Below, piece after piece: positions 37,516 through 48,243 of a stretch of DNA of 64,000 nt. The stretch's first letter is position 1. Each line of letters begins with the position of its first letter. The stretch lies in contig NZ_QYYD01000001.1 in the NCBI RefSeq assembly GCF_003591005.1, forward strand, positions 1 to 64,000, in the 5' to 3' direction. The position numbers and the translations under genes are program-made. This stretch comes from Rhodopseudomonas palustris. Lineage in GTDB: Bacteria > Pseudomonadota > Alphaproteobacteria > Rhizobiales > Xanthobacteraceae. The notes beneath the pieces are model-generated. The model was not told the DNA's origin and searched no databases. It was given only the letters and a program-made list of their open reading frames with translations.

Positions 37516-37716
37516 TCAGGCCGCGATCTTCGCGGCCTCGAAAACGGAAATCGCCTTGTTGGCGAGCTTGAGCGGGTTGTGCTCTCCCCGGTGAAACATC
37601 TGGACGATCAGCTGCAGCAGCGCGTCGTGCGTCGCCGAGGTGTCGGCGATCACACCGCTGCGGCGCAAATAATTGGCCGCGATATCATACGCTCGGCCGA
37701 TTACATCGACGTTCAT
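37516..37716 (-). CDS. Hypothetical protein, first of three-gene unknown operon
   Basis: A 66-aa protein beginning MNVDVIGRAYDIAANYLRRS, mostly helical and without membrane segments; LKLANKAISVFEAAKI near the end. GGGGA lies about 7 nt before the ATG at 37716; in-frame upstream codons to 37785 look non-coding. No family recognised. Confidence 0.5.
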   Translation of the reverse strand: MNVDVIGRAYDIAANYLRRSGVIADTSATHDALLQLIVQMFHRGEHNPLKLANKAISVFEAAKIAA

Positions 37717-37817
37717 TGTATCCCCGCCGGGTGGTTGGTTCAGCTTTCCGATAAACATAAGTTGCAGCGCATCGAAAAGTTCCACCCGCTGCGGCGCGAA
37801 AAGATCCCTCCTTTGAC

Positions 37818-37847
37818 AAAAAAATCGGCTCCCGTTGCCGGGAGCCG
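37818..37847 (-). terminator. Rho-independent terminator after ldtR
   Basis: On the minus strand arms CGGCTCCCG/CGGGAGCCG are followed by seven T residues, about 100 bp after the ldtR stop. It isolates ldtR from the three-gene operon. Confidence 0.85.
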
Positions 37848-37946
37848 TTGCAGATCAGCCTGGAGATGGACGAGAGCGCGCCTGCCTGCCTTCTTCGGAC
37901 AGTCCGGCTTGTCGCCGGTCGGGCGTCGGCGCGCCCCGGACGAGGG

Positions 37947-38465
37947 TCAAAGCCGATACAGGATCTGGTCGGTCCAGAACCGCTCGAGACGGTGAAGCGA
38001 CTTGTTCAGCGTGGCGAACTCCTCGCTGGAGATGCCGCCGACCTGCTCAACCGTCTTGACGTGCTTCTGATACAGCGCCTCGACGATGTGGCGAACTTCC
38101 TGGCCCTGCGCGGTGAGGCGGATCCGCACCGAGCGGCGATCGACGCGCGAGCGCTGATGATCGAGGAAGCCGAGTTCGACCAGCTTCTTCAGATTGTAGG
38201 ATACGTTCGAGCCGAGATAGTAACCGCGCGTGCGCAGTTCGCCCGCGGTCAGCTCCTTGTCGCCGATGTTGTAGAGCAGCAGCGCCTGCACCGAGTTGAT
38301 ATCAGCACGGCCGCGGCGATCGAACTCGTCCTTGATGACGTCGAGCAGCCGGCGGTGCAGCCGCTCCACGAGAGTCAGGGCCTCGAGATAGAGCGGCTGG
38401 ACCGGCGCTTGACCTGCGGTTGCGGGCGCGGCGGTTTCGGCTGCCGTGGCGACGGCTTTGATCAT
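37947..38465 (-). CDS. ldtR: MarR-family transcriptional regulator LdtR
   Basis: A 172-aa winged-helix regulator. After a disordered Ala-rich start, the body (LVERLHRRLLDVIKDEFDRR, DINSVQALLLYNIGD, TAGELRTRGYYLGSNVSYNL, then DHQRSRVDRRSVRIRLT) closely follows the rhizobial LdtR group, known from Liberibacter and Sinorhizobium to control an L,D-transpeptidase and stress genes. The recognition helix is GSNVSYNLKKLVE. No ldtP-like gene is in view. Confidence 0.85.
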   Translation of the reverse strand: MIKAVATAAETAAPATAGQAPVQPLYLEALTLVERLHRRLLDVIKDEFDRRGRADINSVQALLLYNIGDKELTAGELRTRGYYLGSNVSYNLKKLVELGFLDHQRSRVDRRSVRIRLTAQGQEVRHIVEALYQKHVKTVEQVGGISSEEFATLNKSLHRLERFWTDQILYRL

Positions 38466-38793
38466 GACACTTCCCCTGTCGTCTTTTCGACTGACTTATT
38501 CGACGAAACTTGTGTCTCGTCTGATAGGTCCAACTTAAGGGGCCGCTTTGAACATCCGCTTAAATAAGACGATAAAGAGATCATGAATTTAAGAGAGTGA
38601 ATCGCGGATTAAGCCCGCAGATCGGGCACTTCTCGCAACGTTTCATTGACGGATCAGGCCCGTTTCCGGCTCGGTTTGCGAGGTCTGTCGCATAAGGAAA
38701 CAGCTCCGTTACAATTCGAAAGATTCCCGTAACGGAGCTGACCGAACCCTTTAAGGTCACCAGAACCTTACCCGAGACAATTTTCGTAAAATC
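38466..38793. other. Intergenic region upstream of ldtR
   Basis: No gene in 328 bp. It is AT-richer than its surroundings near 38560-38610 and contains a perfect 12-bp inverted repeat (listed). Probably holds the ldtR promoter and the end of the acyl-CoA synthetase transcript. Confidence 0.6.
38701..38740. repeat. Perfect 12-bp inverted repeat
   Basis: CAGCTCCGTTAC and GTAACGGAGCTG separated by 16 bp. It lies 54 bp after the acyl-CoA synthetase stop. On the minus strand only TTTCCTT follows, so it is either a weak terminator or a binding site. Confidence 0.75.
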
Positions 38794-40359
38794 CTACGCG
38801 ACGCCGCGGGTGCGACCTTCCCAGAACGGTGCGCGCAGCACCTTGCGATCGATCTTGCCCAGACCCGTCACCGGAATGGCGTCGACGAAGTCAATCGACT
38901 TCGGCGACCACGGCGCCCCGCGCTTGTCCTTGACATGCGCCTGCAGCTCGGCTGCGTCGTTGTTGGCGCCGGGCTTGAGCACGACGAACGCTTTCACCGC
39001 CTCGCCCCATTTGTCGTCGGGCACGCCGATCACCGCGGCGGAGGCGACCGCGTGATGCGCCATCAGCGCATCCTCGACTTCGCGCGGATAGATGTTGAAG
39101 CCGCCGGAGATGATCATGTCCTTGGTGCGGTCGACGATATACAAGTAACCATCGGCGTCCTTCACGGCGACGTCGCCGGTGTGCAGCCAGCCGCCGCGAA
39201 ACGCTTCCTCGGTCGCCTCGGGCCGCTTCCAGTAGCCGTCCATCACCAGCGTGCCGCGCACGCAGATTTCGCCGGGCTCGCCGATACCGACCTCGCGCAA
39301 TTCAGAGTCGAGCAGCTTGACGTCAAGCAGCGGGCTCGGCCGGCCGCACGAGCCGAGCCGGCCGGGCTTGCTGTCGTCGTGATCGATCTGTCGCATCGTG
39401 GTGATGCATTGCGGCGCTTCGGTCTGACCGTAGAGCTGCACGAAGATGTTGCCGAAGAGCTTGATGCCTTCGCGCAGCCGGTCCGGCGACATCGGCGCGG
39501 CGCCGTACACGATCATGTCGAGCGACGACAGGTCGTAGCGCGCCCTCACCGCTTCGGCATCGATCAGCGCGTAGATCAGCGTCGGCACCAGGAAGGCCGC
39601 GGTGATCTTCTCCTCGGCGACCGTCCGGCAATAGGACTCGATCTCGAAGCCCTGCACCAGCCGCGTGAAGCCGCCGCGCATCATCACCGGATACACGGTG
39701 ACGCCGGCGGCGTGGCTGATCGGGGTGGCGGCGAGATAGCGGATCTCCGCCGGCCAGTCCCAGTCCGCATACAGAATGACCGCCATCGTGGTCAGCGCGC
39801 GATGCGGGATCATCACGCCCTTGGAGCGGCCCGTGGTGCCGCCGGTGTAAGCGAGCCAGGCAATGTCGGAGGTGACGCTCTCGTCGACCAGCGGCGCCGG
39901 CTCGACGCCGGCGAAGCCATCCAGCAGATCGCGCGCGCCTTCGATCGGACCAAACGACAGCAGGTGCTTCAAGCCCGGCACGCGAGCCTTGATCGCGAGA
40001 CCGCGCGCGGCAAACTTGCCGCTCTCGACGATCAGCGCGTCGATCTCGGCGTCGTCGATGATGAAGGCGTGATCATCCTCGGCGGCCATCGGATGCAGCG
40101 GCGTGTAGCGCAGGCCCATCACGGTCGCGGCCGAGATCGCGGCCCACGACTCGGCGCGGTTGGACGACAGGATCGACAGCGCGCTGCCCTTGGTCAGGCC
40201 GACGCTGCGAAACAGCGCGATGAAGCGGCCGACCGCCAGGCCGAATTCGCGATAGCTCCAGCGCGTGTTGTCGTCGGCGATCGCCGGCCGGTCGCCATAG
40301 CGCGCGATGGCATTGACGATCAGGCTGCCACCGGTCCCGCCGGAATGAAGCTGGTCCAT
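38794..40359 (-). CDS. Acyl-CoA synthetase (AMP-forming, class I adenylate-forming)
   Basis: A 521-aa ATP-dependent acyl-CoA ligase. Phosphate loop YTGGTTGRSKGVM (about residue 172), YGQTEAP (about 315), the hinge LHTGDVAVKDADGYLYIVDR (about 393-412) and C-terminal catalytic Lys in GLGKIDRKVL are all present. The acid substrate is unknown; R. palustris has many aromatic and fatty-acid ligases. The ATG at 40359 has GGGAGGGG 4 nt upstream. Confidence 0.92.
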   Translation of the reverse strand: MDQLHSGGTGGSLIVNAIARYGDRPAIADDNTRWSYREFGLAVGRFIALFRSVGLTKGSALSILSSNRAESWAAISAATVMGLRYTPLHPMAAEDDHAFIIDDAEIDALIVESGKFAARGLAIKARVPGLKHLLSFGPIEGARDLLDGFAGVEPAPLVDESVTSDIAWLAYTGGTTGRSKGVMIPHRALTTMAVILYADWDWPAEIRYLAATPISHAAGVTVYPVMMRGGFTRLVQGFEIESYCRTVAEEKITAAFLVPTLIYALIDAEAVRARYDLSSLDMIVYGAAPMSPDRLREGIKLFGNIFVQLYGQTEAPQCITTMRQIDHDDSKPGRLGSCGRPSPLLDVKLLDSELREVGIGEPGEICVRGTLVMDGYWKRPEATEEAFRGGWLHTGDVAVKDADGYLYIVDRTKDMIISGGFNIYPREVEDALMAHHAVASAAVIGVPDDKWGEAVKAFVVLKPGANNDAAELQAHVKDKRGAPWSPKSIDFVDAIPVTGLGKIDRKVLRAPFWEGRTRGVA

Positions 40360-40435
40360 AGTCCCCTCCCTGGATTGTTCTTGCTTGGTTGTGTGGGCCG
40401 CGCGGCCGTTCGGCCCGTCGCGGCAGTCGCAGCGA

Positions 40436-40921
40436 CTATGGCGGCCGTTCGCGCGCCGCCATCCAGGCCAGCCCAAGATAGGCGGCGAGCAGCAATGCCT
40501 CGATCGAGACGATCAGAAGGCTGCCACCATAGATGGCCGGAAACATCAGCTCGATCACCGCCATCGAAACGACAGTCGTAAGCCAGACCACGGCGCCCCA
40601 CGGCGTCGCCAGCCACAGCCCGATCGCGGCGACCAATTCGATCACGGCGAAATACACCGTGGCGGTCTGCCAGGCCATCGACTGCACTTCGAACACGTCG
40701 TCCTCGCCGCCGACGAAGCCGGTGATCTGCGCCCAGTGATAAAGGCCCTTGCAGATCGAGATCACCGCCATCACGCGCAGGAACAGCACGAGGCGCTGGG
40801 TCCAGTCGTTTTCGTGCCGCTCATCGCGCTCCGGCGCGATCGCGGCGACGCCGATCGACGGGTCTCGCGGGATCGTGTCGCGCGGAATCGGTTCGCGCGT
40901 GGTCGGCTGGATCTCGGTCAT
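40436..40921 (-). CDS. DUF6163-like integral membrane protein
   Basis: A 161-aa protein with a polar N terminus (about 45 residues) and four hydrophobic helices. Tryptophan-rich loops (GLYHWAQITGF, MAWQTATVYFAVIELVAAIG) are typical of a conserved rhizobial membrane family of unknown function. Divergent from hemB across a 154-bp promoter region. Confidence 0.65.
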   Translation of the reverse strand: MTEIQPTTREPIPRDTIPRDPSIGVAAIAPERDERHENDWTQRLVLFLRVMAVISICKGLYHWAQITGFVGGEDDVFEVQSMAWQTATVYFAVIELVAAIGLWLATPWGAVVWLTTVVSMAVIELMFPAIYGGSLLIVSIEALLLAAYLGLAWMAARERPP

Positions 40922-40987
40922 GGGACGAGTCTTGGCCCGGAAGAACGGCAAAATCAATCCGTTGTGATGGCAACCGCTCCGCCTCGA

Positions 40988-41001
40988 TTGCGCCAAGTCA
41001 A
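40988..41001. promoter_or_regulatory. Candidate FixK/Fnr-type box upstream of hemB
   Basis: TTGC-GCCAAG-TCAA fits the FixK2 consensus TTG(A/C)-N6-(T/G)CAA. It lies 75 bp before the hemB start, a plausible activating distance. Haem genes of related bacteria are FixK/AadR targets. Confidence 0.45.
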
Positions 41002-41039
41002 CGGCGCAGTGACGCAGCAGTGTCAAAATGCTACTTTGA

Positions 41040-42128
<1,089 letters not shown>

Positions 42129-42620
42129 GAGGCGGATCGGCTCAGTTCTAGGCTCGGCGGAGGGACATCAGCACGCAGCTTGCGCCGGGCGCCACTGATG
42201 CCGTCACCTCCGCCTTCAACCCGCGCGCTTCATCGACATGTTTGAAGCGCCAAGACCGTTGCCACATTGCACTGAGTACTCATCCCGAAAGTCTGGCCGG
42301 AAACGCGCCCTTTAAGGTCAGGCACTTTCCTAACCACCGTCATGCCCGGCCTTGTGCCGGGCATCCACGCCTTGCGGAAGGAAACGCAGCAAAGGCGTGG
42401 ATGGCCGGGCCTTCGCCGCGCCGAAGGGGCTTCGGCCCCGCAGGCGGGACAAGCCCGGCCATGACGACTGAGTGCGAGGGCGCGGATCCCTGCTTGAAAT
42501 GACCGCGGCGCTCTCGAGTCGTCCTATTTGCCGCTTTGTAATGTCGCGGTCATCTTGCGGTCGGCCGAGGCCGTCGCCATGTCGTGCCACGTCGCCAATT
42601 GGCAAGCTGGGAGCGCGAAG
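42129..42620. other. Intergenic region between hemB and the RDD gene
   Basis: No gene in 492 bp apart from a family-A repeat at 42338-42466. An in-frame upstream extension of the RDD gene to 42528 exists but lacks a ribosome site. Confidence 0.5.
42338..42466. repeat. Palindromic repeat, family A, with a nested hairpin insertion
   Basis: Starts CGTCATGCCCGGC and ends AGCCCGGCCATGACG. Unlike other copies it carries about 38 extra bases near 42409-42447, including CCGAAGGGGCTTCGGCCCC, which itself forms a hairpin. Confidence 0.8.
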
Positions 42621-43196
42621 ATGGCTGACTACGGTGCAAACGGACAGAGCGGGTCCAGCGCGGGATGGCGAAGCGCCGGCCCCGGCGATGGCGGTTCGCG
42701 TGGCGGCTATGAGCAGCCTGCGGCCTTCGACGGCTGGCGCGCTCCTGAGCTGTTCGAGGGCGTGCTGACCAAGCGCGTGTTCGCGTTCATGATCGATTTC
42801 GTCGTACTGGCAGTGCCGGTGATTCTCGCCTGCGTGTTCATCGCGGTGTTCGGCGTGGTGACGCTCGGTCTCGGTTGGACACTGTTCTGGATCGTATCGC
42901 CGGCGTCGGTAATCTGGGCACTGGTGTATTACGGGGCCTCGCTCGGCGGACCACATTCGGCCACGCTCGGCATGCGGGCGATGGGGATCGAGCTGGTCAC
43001 CTGGAGCGGTGAACCGGGCTATTTCGTGCTCGGCGCCGTGCACGCCTTCCTGTTCTGGCTGTCGGTGTCGATGCTGACGCCGCTGGTGCTGCTGGTCGGC
43101 CTGTTCAACGGCCGTCGCCGGCTGCTGCACGACATTGTGCTCGGAACCGTGATTATCAACAGCACCGCGCTGGCCGCGCAGCCTGCCCGCCCGTAA
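42621..43196 (+). CDS. RDD-family membrane protein
   Basis: A 191-aa inner-membrane protein. After a Gly/Ser-rich N terminus of about 40 residues, LTKRVFAFMIDFVVLA (about 51-66) carries the R..D..D-type signature of RDD proteins, with four or so membrane helices and a GLFNGRRRLLHDIVLGT end. Some RDD proteins act as Na+/H+ antiporters; no role can be assigned here. GGGAG precedes the ATG at 42621. Confidence 0.85.
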   Translation: MADYGANGQSGSSAGWRSAGPGDGGSRGGYEQPAAFDGWRAPELFEGVLTKRVFAFMIDFVVLAVPVILACVFIAVFGVVTLGLGWTLFWIVSPASVIWALVYYGASLGGPHSATLGMRAMGIELVTWSGEPGYFVLGAVHAFLFWLSVSMLTPLVLLVGLFNGRRRLLHDIVLGTVIINSTALAAQPARP

Positions 43197-43270
43197 CCGG
43201 CTGCCAAAGCGATTGACCGCAGCCGGCGGGGGCGCGATGCTGGACCGCGTTGGAGATTGAACGGACCGAC

Positions 43271-44044
43271 GTGACTCAGCACTCGCGCGACACCCCGCAG
43301 TTCTATCTGACGGCCCCCTCGCCGTGCCCGTATCTGCCGGGCCGGCACGAGCGCAAGGTGTTCACCCATCTGGTCGGCAACAAAGCCGGCGAGCTCAACG
43401 ACCTGCTCACCCATGGCGGCTTCCGCCGCAGCCAGTCGATCGCCTACCGCCCGGCCTGCGACCAGTGCCGGGCCTGCGTGTCGGTCCGGGTGATCGCCAA
43501 CGAATTCCGCGCCTCGCGCAACCAGCGCAAAATCCTCGCCCGCAACGCCGATATCATCGGCGAGCAGCGCAACGCGGTGCCGACGTCGGAGCAATACTCG
43601 GTGTTCCGGGCCTATCTCGACCAGCGCCATCGCCACGGCGGCATGGCCGACATGACCGTGCTGGACTACGCCATGATGGTCGAGGACAGCCACGTCCAGA
43701 CCCGCATCATCGAATATCGCAAGCGCACCATCGACACCGGCATCACCGGCCGCGGCGGCGACCTGGTCGCGGCGGCGCTGACCGATGTGCTGGGTGACGG
43801 GCTATCGATGGTGTATTCGTTCTACGAGCCCGGCGAACACAGCCGCTCGCTCGGCACCTTCATGATCCTCGATCACATCGCCCGCGCCCGACGGCTCGGG
43901 CTGCCCTACGTCTATCTCGGCTACTGGATCGAAGGCTCGAAGAAGATGGACTATAAGGGCCGCTACCTGCCGCAGCAGCGATTGGCGCCGAGCGGCTGGC
44001 TGCGCGTCGACGCCAACGGCGAGCAGCCGGAGCCGCAGGACTGA
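43271..44044 (+). CDS. bpt: Aspartate/glutamate leucyltransferase (N-end rule)
   Basis: Adds Leu from leucyl-tRNA to N-terminal Asp or Glu, marking proteins for ClpAP degradation. The 257-aa protein shows [35 protein letters not shown] and RACVSVRV, the conserved cysteine-bearing N-terminal domain, and a GNAT-like C-terminal domain ([15 protein letters not shown]). The GTG at 43271 is preferred to a TTG at 43250. Confidence 0.93.
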   Translation: MTQHSRDTPQFYLTAPSPCPYLPGRHERKVFTHLVGNKAGELNDLLTHGGFRRSQSIAYRPACDQCRACVSVRVIANEFRASRNQRKILARNADIIGEQRNAVPTSEQYSVFRAYLDQRHRHGGMADMTVLDYAMMVEDSHVQTRIIEYRKRTIDTGITGRGGDLVAAALTDVLGDGLSMVYSFYEPGEHSRSLGTFMILDHIARARRLGLPYVYLGYWIEGSKKMDYKGRYLPQQRLAPSGWLRVDANGEQPEPQD

Positions 44045-44063
44045 TAGCAAGCACTGCGCCGTG

Positions 44064-44139
44064 GTAGCCCGGATGAGCGAAGCGACATCCGGGGCGGCGA
44101 AGTTTGAAACCCGGATATCGCTTCGCTCATCCGGGCTAC
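44064..44139. repeat. Paired REP-like element, family D
   Basis: GTAGCCCGGATGAGCGAAGC and its inverse ending CATCCGGGCTAC enclose about 16 bp. It sits between the convergent bpt and mntH genes, 4 bp from the mntH stop. Confidence 0.85.
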
Positions 44140-44143
44140 ATCC

Positions 44144-45517
44144 TCACCCCGTCGCGAAGTCGAACACCAGCTTCATGTTCAGCGCGATGATGATCACCGC
44201 AATCACCGCAGCCGCCGCCGTCAGCCAGCGCGGCGCGACGAACACGCCCATCTTGGCGCGGCTGGCGGTGAACATCACCAGCGGCACCACCGCGAACGGC
44301 AACTGCAAACTCAGCACCACCTGACTGAGGATCAGCAGTTGCCCGGTCGCCTTCTCGCCCGCCCACATCGTGACGCCGACCGCTGGCACGATCGCGATCA
44401 TGCGAGTGATCATCCGGCGCAGCCACGGCTTCATCTTGAACTGGATGAAGCCCTCCATCACGATCTGGCCGGCGAGCGTCGCGGTGATGGTCGAGTTGAG
44501 GCCGCAGCACAGGAGCGCGATGCCGAACAGCGTCGGCGCCAGCGTCGAGCCGAGTAGCGGGGCCAGGAAGGCGTGGGCCTGGTCGAGCTCGGCGACGTCG
44601 GTCTTGCCGGCGTGGTGGAAGGTGGCGGCTGCGAGGATCAGGATCGAGGCGTTGATGGTCAGCGCCAGGCAGAGTGCCAACGTCGAGTCGACGGTGGCGA
44701 GCTTGATCGCCTCGCGCTTGGACGCGACGTCATCCGCATAGCCGCGGGTCTGCACCAGGCCGGAATGCAGATACAGATTATGCGGCATCACGGTGGCGCC
44801 CAGGATGCCGAGCGCCAGATACAGCATCTCGCTGTTCTTGAAGATCTCGGTGGTCGGTGCGAAGCCGCGGATCACCGCGCCCCATTCCGGATCCGCCATC
44901 GCGATCTGGATCGCGAAGCATGCGGCGATGACCCCGAGCAGCGCCACCACGAACGCCTCGATCCAGCGGAAGCCGAACGCCTGCAGCGCCAGCACCAGAA
45001 AGACGTCCGCAGCCGTGATCAGCACGCCGAGTTCGAGCGGAATGCCGAACAGCAGATTGAGGCCGATCGCCGTGCCGATCACCTCGGCCAAGTCAGTGGC
45101 GGTGATGGCGATCTCAGCCGAGAGCCACAGCGGCCACGACACCCAGCGCGGATAGGCGTCGCGGCAGGCCTGCGCCAGATCGCGCCCGGCGCCGACGCCG
45201 AGCCGCGTGCACAGCGACTGCAGCACGATCGCCATAATGTTGGAAATCAGCGCGATGCTGAGCAGCGTGTAGCCAAACTTCGATCCGCCAGCGAGCGAGG
45301 TCGCCCAATTGCCGGGATCCATGTAGCCCACGGCGACCAGATAGCCGGGACCGAGAAACGCGACCAGCTTGCGCCAGAACGAGCCGCTTGCCCGTGCCGG
45401 CACCGACCCGAACATCCCGACCAGCGACGGCTCGCCGCGCGCCGAGCGCCAACCGGGAGCACCGGGCTCGGTTGAAAGTGGCAAAGCCGAAGAAGACTGA
45501 GGTGTTTGCGCGTCCAT
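44144..45517 (-). CDS. mntH: Nramp-family Mn2+/Fe2+ transporter MntH
   Basis: Proton-coupled divalent metal importer of the inner membrane. The 457-aa protein has about 11 helices. Metal-binding motif DPGNWATS lies in helix 1 (about residue 66) and [10 protein letters not shown] in helix 6 (about 243). A dyad at 45547-45563 lies just upstream and could bind a Fur/Mur-type regulator. Confidence 0.94.
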   Translation of the reverse strand: MDAQTPQSSSALPLSTEPGAPGWRSARGEPSLVGMFGSVPARASGSFWRKLVAFLGPGYLVAVGYMDPGNWATSLAGGSKFGYTLLSIALISNIMAIVLQSLCTRLGVGAGRDLAQACRDAYPRWVSWPLWLSAEIAITATDLAEVIGTAIGLNLLFGIPLELGVLITAADVFLVLALQAFGFRWIEAFVVALLGVIAACFAIQIAMADPEWGAVIRGFAPTTEIFKNSEMLYLALGILGATVMPHNLYLHSGLVQTRGYADDVASKREAIKLATVDSTLALCLALTINASILILAAATFHHAGKTDVAELDQAHAFLAPLLGSTLAPTLFGIALLCCGLNSTITATLAGQIVMEGFIQFKMKPWLRRMITRMIAIVPAVGVTMWAGEKATGQLLILSQVVLSLQLPFAVVPLVMFTASRAKMGVFVAPRWLTAAAAVIAVIIIALNMKLVFDFATG

Positions 45518-45546
45518 CTGGTCAGAGTGGATGATTTCGATCCTTC

Positions 45547-45563
45547 TTGCAAGTGACTTGCAA
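45547..45563. promoter_or_regulatory. Candidate Mur/Fur-type operator of mntH
   Basis: TTGCAA-GTGAC-TTGCAA, a 17-bp perfect dyad, 30 bp before the mntH start. TGCAA half-sites are typical of alphaproteobacterial Mur/Fur boxes. Confidence 0.5.
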
Positions 45564-45753
45564 CAGCAAGAACCCGCTACCTTCCATTGGATCCCTGATT
45601 CGTGCTGCTACGGAGGTATTCCGACCGACATCGTGCAAATTCAATGAGCATGCTGGCTTGGTAGGCACGAGCAATGCCCTATGCGCCGACGATCCAGCAC
45701 ACTGCGCCGATTCTGACTTTTCCTCGGACGTGATTTCGCGCACAACGCCGTGC

Positions 45754-45948
45754 ATGCAAGACCGGTTCAACCAGCCCCGATCGCTCGGCGGCCTGTTGCG
45801 GTGGGCGACGACGCCCCCGCAGGCTTATGTCGTGTATCTGTTGTGCGTCGTGCTGGTCGGCGGGCTGTCGTTCTACGTCGGCACGTTGCGGCCGAAACAG
45901 CATCCGAACCTCGCGCCGCCGCCGGCGAGCGCGCCAAATAGCAAATAG
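45754..45948 (+). CDS. Small single-span membrane protein
   Basis: A 64-aa protein with one hydrophobic helix (AYVVYLLCVVLVGGLSFYVG, residues 24-43) and a proline-rich tail. It lies between divergent mntH and convergent parC. The ribosome site is poor, so existence is less certain. No family recognised. Confidence 0.45.
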   Translation: MQDRFNQPRSLGGLLRWATTPPQAYVVYLLCVVLVGGLSFYVGTLRPKQHPNLAPPPASAPNSK

Positions 45949-45972
45949 CCCCACGCCGATCGCGGGGCGCAA

Positions 45973-48234
45973 TCAGGCGATGCCGCGGCCGAACTTGTTT
46001 GACTTCGGGAAACCCTTCGGCGGCAGGCGGCCGGCGTCGGCGCGATTGCCGCGCCATTCAGCCAATTCCTTCAGCGTGGCGCTGAACTCGCGGCCCGCGG
46101 AGTCGCGCCAGCTCAGACCTTCCTTGGCCACGAAGGTGACGATGTCGGATAGCCCGCCGTCCTTGTACTTCTGCAATCGAACGCCGCGGCCGCGCGCCAT
46201 CTCCGGCACTTGGTCGAGCGGGAAGATCAGCAGTTTGCGGTTGTCGCCGATCACCGCGACCTGATCGGCGCCCTCGCCCACCACGGTCAACGCCCGCGCC
46301 TCGTTCGGCATGTCGACATTGAGGATCTGCTTACCCTTGCGGGTCGAGCCGACGACCTCGTCCTCGTTCACGACAAAGCCCTGGCCGTCATGGCTGGCGA
46401 TCAGGAATTTGCGGCCGCCCTTGTGCACGAACACGGTCACGATCGCCGCGTCCTGCTCCATGTCGATGAACATCCGGATCGGCTCGCCATGGCCGCGGCC
46501 ACCGGGCAGCTTGGCGACGTCGAGCGCGTAGAACCGGCCGTTGGTGGCGAGCAGCAGCAGCTTCGAGGTGGTCTCGGCGAAGAACGACTGGCCGAGCTTG
46601 TCGTCCTGCTTGAAGTTCAGCCCCGACAGATCCTCGACGTGGCCCTTCAGCGTGCGCACCCAACCCTTGTCGGAGATTACCACGGTGACCGGCTCGCGCT
46701 CGACGAAGGCCTCCTCGATCGCCGCCAGATCGTGCTCCGGCGCGTCGGCAAACATCGTGCGGCGCTTGCCGAGCGGCGTCTTCGGCCCGAACATCTCGCG
46801 GACCTTGCGGACCTGCTCGCCGACCTTCGCCCACTGCTCGGTCTCGGATTTGAGAACCGCGTTGATCCCTTTCAGCTCGGCGCGAAGCTCCTTGTCTTCC
46901 TTCTTGATCTCGAACTCTTCGAGCTTGCGCAAGCTGCGCAGCCGCATGTTGAGGATGGCTTCGGCCTGAATCTCGGTGAGATTGAAGGCCTTCATCAGCA
47001 CCGGCTTGGGCTCGTCCTCGGTGCGGATGATCCTGATCACCTCGTCGATGTTGAGGTAAGCGATCAGATAACCGCCGAGTACTTCGAGGCGGTGCTCGAT
47101 CTGCGTCTTGCGATAGTTCGAGCGGCGCAGCAGCACGTCGCGCAGATGGTCGAGCCATTCGCGCAGACATTCGGCGAGGCCGAGCACCTTGGGAATGCGG
47201 CCGCCGACCAGCACGTTGAGGTTCAGCGGAATCCGGCTCTCCAGCTCGGTCAGCCGGAACAGCGACTCCATCATCAGCGCCGGATCGACCGCGCGCGACT
47301 TCGGCTCGATGACGATGCGGACGTCCTCGGCCGACTCGTCGCGGATGTCGCCGACCAGCGGCAGCTTCTTCTCGTTCAGGAGCTCGGCGATCTTCTCGAT
47401 CAGCCGCGACTTCTGCACCAGCCACGGGATCTGCGTGACCACCACGACCCAAGTGCCGCGCGCGCCCTCTTCCTGCTCCCACTTGGCGCGGGTCCGGAAC
47501 GCGCCGCGACCGGTGGTGTAGGCTTCGGCGATGCTTTCCTTGGAATCGATGATGATGCCGCCGGTCGGGAAGTCCGGCCCCTTGACGAAACGCAGCAGCG
47601 CCTTCGACTTGGCGTCCGGCTTTTCGATCAAATGCAGCGCGGCGTCGCACAGCTCAGCGGCATTGTGCGGCGGGATCGCGGTGGCCATGCCCACGGCGAT
47701 GCCCTGCGCGCCGTTGGCGAGCAGGTTCGGGAAGCCGCCGGGCAGCACCACCGGCTCCTTGGCCTGACCGTCATAGTTCGGCCGGAACGCGACGCCGTCT
47801 TCGTCGATGCCTTCGAGCAAGAGGCGCGCGACATCGGTCATGCGCGCTTCGGTGTAGCGATAGGCGGCGGGGTTATCGCCGTCGATATTGCCGAAATTGC
47901 CTTGGCCGTCGACCAGAGGATAACGCGACGAGAAATCCTGCGCGAGCCGCACCAGCGCGTCGTAGATCGACTGGTCGCCGTGCGGATGGAACGAGCCCAT
48001 CACGTCGCCGACGATCTTGGCGGACTTCTTGAACGGCGTGCCGGGGTCGAGCCGCAACAGCCGCATGCCGTAGAGGATGCGCCGATGCACCGGCTTCAGC
48101 CCGTCGCGGGCATCCGGCAAGGCGCGATGCATGATGGTCGAGAGCGCATAAGCGAGGTAGCGCTCTTCCAGCGCCTCGCGCAGCTGCACCTCGTGGATCT
48201 CGGCCGGCTCCGGCGGAATCAGTCTTTTTCCCAT
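45973..48234 (-). CDS. parC: DNA topoisomerase IV subunit A
   Basis: Decatenates chromosomes with ParE. The 753-aa protein has the catalytic Tyr127 in [10 protein letters not shown], the breakage-reunion domain and a short C-terminal beta-pinwheel region typical of ParC rather than GyrA (no GyrA box). The quinolone region reads [10 protein letters not shown]: Gln88 stands where E. coli ParC has Ser80. The 8-bp gap to the GTG-started HxlR gene upstream is on the same strand. Confidence 0.95.
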   Translation of the reverse strand: MGKRLIPPEPAEIHEVQLREALEERYLAYALSTIMHRALPDARDGLKPVHRRILYGMRLLRLDPGTPFKKSAKIVGDVMGSFHPHGDQSIYDALVRLAQDFSSRYPLVDGQGNFGNIDGDNPAAYRYTEARMTDVARLLLEGIDEDGVAFRPNYDGQAKEPVVLPGGFPNLLANGAQGIAVGMATAIPPHNAAELCDAALHLIEKPDAKSKALLRFVKGPDFPTGGIIIDSKESIAEAYTTGRGAFRTRAKWEQEEGARGTWVVVVTQIPWLVQKSRLIEKIAELLNEKKLPLVGDIRDESAEDVRIVIEPKSRAVDPALMMESLFRLTELESRIPLNLNVLVGGRIPKVLGLAECLREWLDHLRDVLLRRSNYRKTQIEHRLEVLGGYLIAYLNIDEVIRIIRTEDEPKPVLMKAFNLTEIQAEAILNMRLRSLRKLEEFEIKKEDKELRAELKGINAVLKSETEQWAKVGEQVRKVREMFGPKTPLGKRRTMFADAPEHDLAAIEEAFVEREPVTVVISDKGWVRTLKGHVEDLSGLNFKQDDKLGQSFFAETTSKLLLLATNGRFYALDVAKLPGGRGHGEPIRMFIDMEQDAAIVTVFVHKGGRKFLIASHDGQGFVVNEDEVVGSTRKGKQILNVDMPNEARALTVVGEGADQVAVIGDNRKLLIFPLDQVPEMARGRGVRLQKYKDGGLSDIVTFVAKEGLSWRDSAGREFSATLKELAEWRGNRADAGRLPPKGFPKSNKFGRGIA

Positions 48235-48243
48235 GGCGAGGCA

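Noticed and set aside
38935-40581. A 548-codon open frame opposite the acyl-CoA synthetase
   Set aside because: Shadow frame; the minus-strand gene has all expected motifs.
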